A stretch of DNA of 11,196 nt from Aalborgiella sp043775055 (GTDB lineage Bacteria > Pseudomonadota > Gammaproteobacteria > Burkholderiales > Burkholderiaceae_C): assembly GCA_043775055.1 (NCBI GenBank), contig JAYVSU010000137.1, forward strand, positions 1 to 11,196. Direction: 5' to 3'. Under the pieces are notes generated by a model, which worked only from the letters and a program-made list of their open reading frames with translations, made no database searches and was not told the origin of the DNA. Made by a program: the position numbers and the translations under genes. Of the stretch, positions 6,680 through 11,196 are shown in pieces (positions within the stretch are counted from its first letter, which is position 1; every line of letters begins with the position of its first letter).

Positions 6680-7228
6680 ATGCGAATACTAGGTATTGAT
6701 CCAGGACTTCGTACAACAGGTTTTGGTATTTTAGACAAGCATGGCTCTAAACTCACTTATGTGGCCAGCGGCACCATATCGACTATGCATCTTGATACGG
6801 GCGATTTACCAGCCCGTTTAAAGGTGTTGTTTGAGGGTATCAAGGAGATTGTCGAACGCTACAAGCCTGATGCAGCATCGGTTGAAATAGTTTTTGTGAA
6901 TGTGAATCCACAATCAACTCTTTTGTTAGGTCAAGCTCGCGGTGCTTGCATCACGGCATTGGTGACTAGCGATTTAACGGTTGCCGAATATACCGCTCTG
7001 CAAATGAAGCAGGCTGTGGTGGGTTATGGCAGAGCGGAAAAATCGCAAATTCAAGACATGGTGAAACGTCTCTTAGCATTACCTGCACTGCCAGGCAAAG
7101 ATGCGGCAGATGCACTCGGCTTGGCTATAACGCACGCCCATGCCAGCGAATCATTTGGAAAGATTGCGGCCGCTTCGAGCACCCAACGCCGTACGTCAGG
7201 TATGTACAAAGCTGGAAGAAGTTATTGA
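6680..7228 (+). CDS. ruvC: Crossover junction endodeoxyribonuclease RuvC
   Basis: RuvC is the dimeric Mg-dependent resolvase that cuts Holliday junctions moved by RuvAB. The 182-residue protein shows all four acidic active-site residues in their usual context: Asp7 in LGIDPGL, Glu69 in SVEIVFVNVN, and Asp141 and Asp144 in GKDAADALGLAITHAH. Other family marks are NPQSTLLLGQARGA and VAEYTALQMKQAVVGYGRAEK. The length is close to that of E. coli RuvC (173). Start ATG at 6680 gives the canonical MRILGIDPG. It is separated from mtgA by 45 bases in which I see no clear promoter or terminator, so co-transcription is possible. ruvA and ruvB are not in the window. Downstream it faces a convergent small membrane protein gene, 25 bases away. 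Confidence 0.97.
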   Translation: MRILGIDPGLRTTGFGILDKHGSKLTYVASGTISTMHLDTGDLPARLKVLFEGIKEIVERYKPDAASVEIVFVNVNPQSTLLLGQARGACITALVTSDLTVAEYTALQMKQAVVGYGRAEKSQIQDMVKRLLALPALPGKDAADALGLAITHAHASESFGKIAAASSTQRRTSGMYKAGRSY

Positions 7229-7253
7229 AGAGCTTTGATTTAAAAATAATTTC

Positions 7254-7427
7254 TCAAATACGTTGTACTATCAAAATTCCAAAAAATACTGCAGCCACTG
7301 CCAAAGTTAATTTGAGAGCGGTTAAACCTATTTTTTTATATTTTTGTTGCCCGGTAAAGGCATAAACAACAAAAAAGCTAGCACAAGCAACAAGGGACAA
7401 AAGCATGACCCAACGAAATAGCAACAT
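7254..7427 (-). CDS. Small two-helix membrane protein of unknown function, downstream of lpxC
   Basis: A 57-residue hydrophobic protein that I do not recognise as a named family. It has two predicted membrane helices (about residues 5-24 and 34-54) joined by a short polar, basic loop (TGQQKYKK), and ends in VQRI. The start at ATG 7425-7427 is supported by a strong Shine-Dalgarno run, AAGAGGGG, ending 5 bases upstream; a longer reading from 7454 would place this site inside the gene. The gene starts 16 bases after the lpxC stop on the same strand, so it is probably translated from the lpxC transcript. Similar short membrane proteins near lpxC or the division cluster exist in Burkholderiales as I recall. 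A role in the envelope is only suggested by position. Confidence 0.72.
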   Translation of the reverse strand: MLLFRWVMLLSLVACASFFVVYAFTGQQKYKKIGLTALKLTLAVAAVFFGILIVQRI

Positions 7428-7432
7428 GTTTT

Positions 7433-7440
7433 CCCCTCTT
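7433..7440 (-). promoter_or_regulatory. Strong Shine-Dalgarno site for the small membrane protein
   Basis: On the - strand the bases read AAGAGGGG, followed by a 5-base spacer and ATG at 7427-7425. This is one of the few clear ribosome binding sites in the window. It decides the start of the 57-residue protein and argues that the short reading frame is a real gene. Confidence 0.75.
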
Positions 7441-7443
7441 AAA

Positions 7444-8367
7444 TTACCAAGCACTCGCTAGCTGGGAATAGCCACTAGGTGCAACTTTTTCATTTTCAAA
7501 TGTCACCACGTCATATGAACCTTTTTGCTCTAACAGTGCTCGCAACAATTTATTGTTGAGAGCATGTCCAGAACGGAATGCGCTGTACTGCGCCAACAAA
7601 GGGTGACCGACCAAATGCAAATCACCCATGGCGTCCAGAATTTTATGTTTCACAAATTCATCGCCATAACGTAGGCCTTCAGCGTTCAGCACTTTATAGT
7701 CATCCATGACGATAGCATTGTCCAAACCACCGCCTAAGGCAAGGCCGTTGGCACGCATCATTTCAACATCTTTGGTGAAGCAAAAAGTACGCGCTCTGGC
7801 AATATCACGCGCATAGGAGTCCATGCTTAAATCGAACTCAACACGTTGTCCAGTGGAGTCAACCGCAACATGGGAAAAATCGATTTCAAAACTAAGTTTG
7901 TAACCATGAAAAGGTTCTAACTTAGCCCATTTAAGCGATGCACCTTCCCCCTCAGTCACAGTAACGGGTTGCAAGACGCGTATGAATTGTTTGGCCGCCT
8001 TTTGTGTCTCAATGCCTGCGTTTTGTAGCAAGAAAACAAAAGAAGCAGCTGACCCATCAAGAATGGGAACTTCCTCGCCGGTGATATCAATATACAAATT
8101 ATCAATACCCAAACCAGCACAGGCTGACATTAAATGCTCGACCGTTTGCACTTTGACGCCGTTCACGGAAATGGTGGAGGCCAACCGGGTGTCGGTAACC
8201 GATGCGGCAGAAATTGGAATATCAATAGGCTCAGCTAGGTCAATTCGTCGAAACACGATACCCGTACCAGCTGCAGCCGGACGCAAAGTGAGCTCTACGC
8301 GCTGCCCACTATGAAGCCCGACACCCACTGCCCGGATAAGATTTTTTATTGTTCTCTGCTCTAACAT
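7444..8367 (-). CDS. lpxC: UDP-3-O-acyl-N-acetylglucosamine deacetylase LpxC
   Basis: LpxC is the zinc-dependent cytoplasmic deacetylase that catalyses the committed step of lipid A synthesis. The 307-residue length matches the family (E. coli 305). The zinc ligands are visible: His78 in VQTVEHLMSA, next to Glu77, the expected general base; His241 and Asp245 in HKILDAMGDLHL; and His268 in SGHALNNKLLRAL serves as the usual catalytic histidine. The N terminus MLEQRTIKNLIRAVGVGLHSG is canonical. ATG at 8365-8367 is preferred over the TTG codon just before it. No Shine-Dalgarno sequence is visible upstream (GTAATAAAATGGTTTG), and a stable hairpin ends 16 bases before the start. It lies downstream of ftsZ on the same strand, the classic ftsZ-lpxC arrangement, and is followed by the small membrane protein gene. 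Confidence 0.97.
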   Translation of the reverse strand: MLEQRTIKNLIRAVGVGLHSGQRVELTLRPAAAGTGIVFRRIDLAEPIDIPISAASVTDTRLASTISVNGVKVQTVEHLMSACAGLGIDNLYIDITGEEVPILDGSAASFVFLLQNAGIETQKAAKQFIRVLQPVTVTEGEGASLKWAKLEPFHGYKLSFEIDFSHVAVDSTGQRVEFDLSMDSYARDIARARTFCFTKDVEMMRANGLALGGGLDNAIVMDDYKVLNAEGLRYGDEFVKHKILDAMGDLHLVGHPLLAQYSAFRSGHALNNKLLRALLEQKGSYDVVTFENEKVAPSGYSQLASAW

Positions 8368-8383
8368 CAAACCATTTTATTAC

Positions 8384-8413
8384 CGCTTACTAGAGTTTGC
8401 ACTCTAGTAAGCG
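8384..8413 (-). promoter_or_regulatory. Perfect 13-bp hairpin with GNRA tetraloop between ftsZ and lpxC
   Basis: CGCTTACTAGAGT (8384-8396) and its exact complement (8401-8413) flank a 4-base loop. In the transcript from the - strand the loop reads GCAA, a GNRA-type tetraloop, so the RNA hairpin should be very stable. It lies 17 bases past the ftsZ stop and 16 bases before the lpxC ATG. There is no U run after it on the - strand (GTAATAAAATGG follows), so it is not a canonical intrinsic terminator. It could stabilise the 3' end of ftsZ mRNA, act as a partial terminator or processing site, or modulate lpxC translation. The structure is seen directly; its role is inference. Confidence 0.7.
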
Positions 8414-8430
8414 TCATTCATCACCTTGGT

Positions 8431-9651
8431 TTAATCAGCTTGCTTACGCAAGAATGCTGGGATTTCGAAATCACCCATGCCGCCAGAAGACAAGGCATCT
8501 ACTTTCGCAGCAGCGCTGGTCCGATCGGGATGCTTGCGAAGATAGGTTGGAACTTGGTAGTTAGGCTGAGCATTGGCGCTGCCGCTCGTCATTGTCGTAC
8601 TTACGTTTTCAGAGAAACTGTCTGTGGCATAAGCCATGTTATCCGTACCGTTGAGTAAGACTTTGAGTGCAGGTGCTGCGCGCTTAGCGGCAACACGACT
8701 TAAGCCAGTAGCCACAACAGTAACGCGAATTTCATCACCCAAGCTGTCGTCATAGGCTGTGCCGTAGATAACGTGCGCATCCGGTGAGGCATAGGCGCGA
8801 ATAGTATTCATGGCCAGTTTAGACTCGCTCAATTTCAATGAACTTTTAGCCGCAGTAATCAGGACTAATACACCTTTGGCGCCAGACAGATCAATACCCT
8901 CGAGCAATGGGCATGCAACCGCTTGCTCAGCAGCAATACGCGCACGATCTGGACCACTGGCGAGTGCAGAACCCATCATGGCTTTTCCGTTCTCAGCCAT
9001 CACAGTGCGTACATCTTCAAAGTCAGGATTCACATGACCGCGAACGTTAATAATCTCAGCAATACCACCAACGGCATTTTTAAGCACATCGTTAGCATAA
9101 GCAAACGCCTCTTCCTGCGTGATGTCTTCACCTAAAACTTCGATGAGTTTTTCATTCAAGACAACAATCAGTGAGTCAACATTTGCCTCTAGCTCAGCAA
9201 GACCGTTATCTGCGTTGGTCATGCGCTTTCCGCCTTCCCAATCGAAAGGTTTCGTCACAACACCTACTGTCAAGATGCCCATCTCTTTAGCAACGCGTGC
9301 AATCACTGGAGCGGCGCCTGTACCTGTGCCTCCACCCATGCCCGCCGTGATGAAAAGCATATGCGCACCGTCAATGGCAGCGCGAATATCGTCAATCGCC
9401 AATTCTGCCGCCTCGCGCCCCTTTTCGGGCTTGCTCCCAGCACCTAAACCCGTCGTACCCAATTGAATAGTTTTAGGCGCAGCACTTGAACTAAGAGCTT
9501 GCGCATCTGTATTGGCACTGATGAACTCAACGCCTTGCACATTGCGCATGATCATGTGCTCTACAGCATTACCCCCACCGCCGCCAACGCCGATGACTTT
9601 GATTTTGGTGCCCATGTTGAATTCTTCAACTTCAATCATTTCTATTGCCAT
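8431..9651 (-). CDS. ftsZ: Cell division protein FtsZ
   Basis: FtsZ is the tubulin-like GTPase that polymerises into the Z ring at midcell. The protein has 406 residues. The GTP-binding signature GGGTGTG is at residues 106-112, the same numbering as in E. coli, with GVGGGGGNAV near the N terminus and NTDAQAL in the GTPase domain. The region HVNPDFEDVRTVM corresponds to the T7 loop. A flexible Ser/Thr/Ala-rich linker leads to the C-terminal peptide DFEIPAFLRKQAD, which binds FtsA and ZipA. There is a second, similar PTYLRKH motif about 30 residues earlier in the linker. The start is ATG 9649-9651, with AGGAG 7 bases upstream; an in-frame TTG at 9669 lies upstream of that site and is rejected. 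The gene follows ftsA with a 136-base leader and precedes lpxC. Confidence 0.98.
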   Translation of the reverse strand: MAIEMIEVEEFNMGTKIKVIGVGGGGGNAVEHMIMRNVQGVEFISANTDAQALSSSAAPKTIQLGTTGLGAGSKPEKGREAAELAIDDIRAAIDGAHMLFITAGMGGGTGTGAAPVIARVAKEMGILTVGVVTKPFDWEGGKRMTNADNGLAELEANVDSLIVVLNEKLIEVLGEDITQEEAFAYANDVLKNAVGGIAEIINVRGHVNPDFEDVRTVMAENGKAMMGSALASGPDRARIAAEQAVACPLLEGIDLSGAKGVLVLITAAKSSLKLSESKLAMNTIRAYASPDAHVIYGTAYDDSLGDEIRVTVVATGLSRVAAKRAAPALKVLLNGTDNMAYATDSFSENVSTTMTSGSANAQPNYQVPTYLRKHPDRTSAAAKVDALSSGGMGDFEIPAFLRKQAD

Positions 9652-9658
9652 GTTATTT

Positions 9659-9663
9659 CTCCT
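9659..9663 (-). promoter_or_regulatory. Shine-Dalgarno site of ftsZ
   Basis: AGGAG on the - strand with a 7-base spacer (AAATAAC) before ATG 9651-9649. It is the clearest ribosome binding site in the division cluster here, consistent with high FtsZ synthesis, and it excludes the upstream TTG start at 9669. Confidence 0.8.
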
Positions 9664-9787
9664 GTTCAAACCGCAGTTGCCGAAATTTATATTGTTTAAA
9701 TTTATTGATTATTTGTACTGATTGTCCATGATTAAACGCCATCGTAGGTGGGGACTACCTCGTGCCAGCCATATTTTTTTAATCATG
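9664..9787 (-). promoter_or_regulatory. AT-rich ftsZ leader with a 10-bp inverted repeat; possible ftsZ promoter region
   Basis: The stretch between the ftsA stop and the ftsZ ribosome binding site is AT-rich and non-coding. CATGATTAAA (9727-9736) and TTTAATCATG (9778-9787) are perfect inverted copies separated by 41 bases, and the right copy abuts the ftsA stop codon. Inside lies a smaller stem, AGGT at 9746-9749 with ACCT at 9757-9760, extended by a CG/CG pair across a 1-base bulge. Weak sigma-70-like elements can be drawn (TGGACA at 9728-9723, then TAAATT at 9704-9699, 18-base spacing), but none is convincing. A promoter for ftsZ or an operator is plausible from the leader length and the contrast with the 6-base ftsQ-ftsA gap. 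Confidence 0.4.
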
Positions 9788-11017
9788 TTAAAAATTTCCT
9801 ACAAACCAGTCTTTTGCACGACCAAATGTATTTTTAAATGACCCATTTTTCTGAGCCACCTTCAAGCCCCGGATTCGTGCAAATCGCGCCTCTTCAAGTA
9901 GCCCCATAACCGTAGACGCTCTAGATTGCGCGACCATGTCTGATAAATTTCCTGCATATTTAGGAATACCGCGCCGCACAGGCTTAAGAAAAATATCTTC
10001 GCCCAGTTCAATCATGCCAGGCATCACACTGGCTCCACCGGTTAATACGATGCCAGAAGATAAAACTTCTTCATACCCCGTTTCACGGATGGCTTGATGC
10101 ACGAGTGAAAAGATTTCCTCAATACGTGGCTCAATAACGCCTGCCAAAGCCTGTTTACTCAGCAGTCTTGGACCACGATCGCCTAAGCCCGGCACTTCAA
10201 CTTGTGTGTCAGGATCAGTCAGAAGTTGTTTGGCACAGCCACTTTCCACTTTGATTTCTTCCGCATCCTTGGTTGGCGTTCTCAACGCCATTGCGATATC
10301 GCTGGTAATCAAATCGCCAGCAATAGGAATAACTGCTGTATGACGTATCGCACCACCCGTAAATACGGCTACATCGGTTGTTCCCGCGCCAATATCAACA
10401 AGAACAACACCAAGCTCACGCTCATCTTGCGTTAAAACTGCAAGACTGGAAGCCAAAGGATTCAGCATCAAATGCTCTACCTCTAAACCACAGCGATGTA
10501 CGCACTTGATAATGTTTTCAGCGGCACTTTGAGCACCGGTAACAATGTGGACTTTGGCCTCTAGCCTGATGCCACTCATCCCAATGGGGTCTTTAACATC
10601 TTGGCCATCAATAACAAACTCTTGCGATTCGACAAGCAACAAACGCTGATCATTCGATATATTGATAGCCGTTGCTGTATCAAGTACTCGTTTAACATCT
10701 GAGCGAGTAACTTCTTTGTCCTTAATGGCGACCATCCCACTGGAATTAATGCCTCGAATATGGCTTCCAGTGATACCTGTGTAAACACGGCCGATTTTGC
10801 AATCCGCCATCAACTCTGCTTCTCTCAAAGCTTGCTGGATGCTTTGCACTGTTGCGTCAATATTCACCACAACACCACGCTTCAAGCCATTGCTTGGCGA
10901 CACTCCAAAACCTGCAAGCTTTAATTCACCACCCGGCAATACCTCGGCAACCACGACCATTACCTTGGAAGTACCAATATCTAAACCCACTACCAAGTCT
11001 TTGTATTCTTTTGCCAT
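9788..11017 (-). CDS. ftsA: Cell division protein FtsA
   Basis: FtsA is the actin-like ATPase that tethers FtsZ filaments to the inner membrane and recruits later divisome proteins. The 409-residue protein has the actin-fold nucleotide motifs: VVGLDIGTSKV at residues 9-19, VVLVDIGAGTTDVAVF in the middle, and GIVLTGGASVMPGM (the adenosine motif) towards the end. The segment HIVTGAQSAAENIIKCVHRCGLEVE belongs to the central FtsA region. The C terminus (KNTFGRAKDWFVGNF) is an amphipathic helix with the aromatic and basic residues of the membrane-targeting sequence. Start ATG 11015-11017 lies 6 bases after the ftsQ stop. No good Shine-Dalgarno sequence precedes it (the bases read AAAAAGTAAATATAT), so translation is probably coupled to ftsQ. 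Length is close to the family norm (E. coli 420). Confidence 0.98.
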   Translation of the reverse strand: MAKEYKDLVVGLDIGTSKVMVVVAEVLPGGELKLAGFGVSPSNGLKRGVVVNIDATVQSIQQALREAELMADCKIGRVYTGITGSHIRGINSSGMVAIKDKEVTRSDVKRVLDTATAINISNDQRLLLVESQEFVIDGQDVKDPIGMSGIRLEAKVHIVTGAQSAAENIIKCVHRCGLEVEHLMLNPLASSLAVLTQDERELGVVLVDIGAGTTDVAVFTGGAIRHTAVIPIAGDLITSDIAMALRTPTKDAEEIKVESGCAKQLLTDPDTQVEVPGLGDRGPRLLSKQALAGVIEPRIEEIFSLVHQAIRETGYEEVLSSGIVLTGGASVMPGMIELGEDIFLKPVRRGIPKYAGNLSDMVAQSRASTVMGLLEEARFARIRGLKVAQKNGSFKNTFGRAKDWFVGNF

Positions 11018-11023
11018 ATATAT

Positions 11024-11196
11024 TTACTTTTTGACGGTTGATTTTAAGTCTAACGGGTTTACAGTTTTAACGCCATTTAATCGGAGTGCATAACCATCTG
11101 AATGTCGAAGATCTGCATATTGAAAAACGTTTCCTGACTTACCAAATTTAGACGTTACTAAATTGAGCGTGTTAGCAAATTGATTTGCGCGATCAC
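11024..11196 (-). CDS. ftsQ: Cell division protein FtsQ, C-terminal end (partial)
   Basis: Reading the - strand from the right edge gives an open frame of about 57 codons that ends at TAA (11024-11026), 6 bases before the ftsA start. It encodes FANTLNLVTSKFGKSG followed by YADLRHSDGYALRLNGV, which matches the C terminus of betaproteobacterial FtsQ, where a DLRH.DGYALRL pattern precedes a variable tail. FtsQ is a bitopic inner-membrane protein that links early and late divisome proteins through FtsB and FtsL. The N-terminal anchor and POTRA domain lie beyond the window. The Lys-rich tail (STVKK) is unremarkable. Identity rests on the short motif plus position before ftsA. Confidence 0.88.
   Translation of the reverse strand, partial: DRANQFANTLNLVTSKFGKSGNVFQYADLRHSDGYALRLNGVKTVNPLDLKSTVKK

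Noticed and set aside
7224..7260. Bidirectional terminator between ruvC and the small membrane protein
   Set aside because: Only a 5-bp TTTGA/TCAAA stem in AT-rich sequence is visible, too weak to call.
7428..7454. Longer start for the small membrane protein overlapping lpxC
   Set aside because: The strong ribosome binding site at 7433-7440 points to the ATG at 7427.
9652..9669. TTG start adding six residues to FtsZ
   Set aside because: The AGGAG site would be inside the gene, while the ATG at 9651 is correctly spaced from it.
1..11196. Mobile element, prophage, CRISPR array, toxin-antitoxin pair or secretion locus
   Set aside because: All long frames are housekeeping genes with tight spacing; no transposase, integrase, repeat array or cargo gene is present.

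Overview
The window is a piece of a betaproteobacterial chromosome, most likely from Burkholderiales and Comamonadaceae-like. The basis is recognisable protein style and gene order: a ftsQ-ftsA-ftsZ-lpxC division/envelope cluster, an RNB ribonuclease followed by a TonB-like protein and mtgA, and RuvC, FtsQ and AccD sequences of betaproteobacterial type. By eye the base composition is about 50% GC, low for typical Comamonadaceae and nearer to freshwater or streamlined members. LpxC shows a Gram-negative cell with lipid A. The family assignment rests on recall; no search was run.

Layout, left to right. (1) 1-533, + strand: the 3' part of accD. Its first ~80 bases are very AT-rich and encode nothing AccD-like, so the left edge looks like an assembly chimera or a recombination junction. 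(2) 534-614: a convergent gap holding inverted repeats that resemble a degenerate copy of a Comamonadaceae intergenic repeat. (3) 615-2778, - strand: a tightly overlapping operon rodA-pgpA-pncC, read right to left. (4) 2849-7228, + strand: an RNB-family ribonuclease, a TonB-like inner-membrane protein, the peptidoglycan glycosyltransferase mtgA, and ruvC. (5) 7254-11196, - strand: the distal end of the division and cell wall cluster, transcribed ftsQ(partial)-ftsA-ftsZ-lpxC-small membrane protein.

Most genes concern the cell envelope and its growth. RodA polymerises lateral-wall peptidoglycan and MtgA adds glycan strands. FtsQ, FtsA and FtsZ build the divisome. LpxC commits UDP-GlcNAc derivatives to lipid A. 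PgpA makes phosphatidylglycerol and AccD feeds malonyl-CoA to fatty acid synthesis. PncC (NMN recycling), RuvC (Holliday junction resolution) and the ribonuclease are housekeeping.

I see no mobile element, CRISPR array, tRNA, rRNA or novel defence or metabolic system. The points worth a second look are the accD junction, a GNRA-capped 13-bp hairpin just upstream of lpxC, a 10-bp inverted repeat directly after the ftsA stop in the ftsZ leader, the apparent absence of aroE between the TonB-like gene and mtgA, the rodA-pgpA coupling through a TTG start, and the small conserved-looking membrane protein after lpxC.
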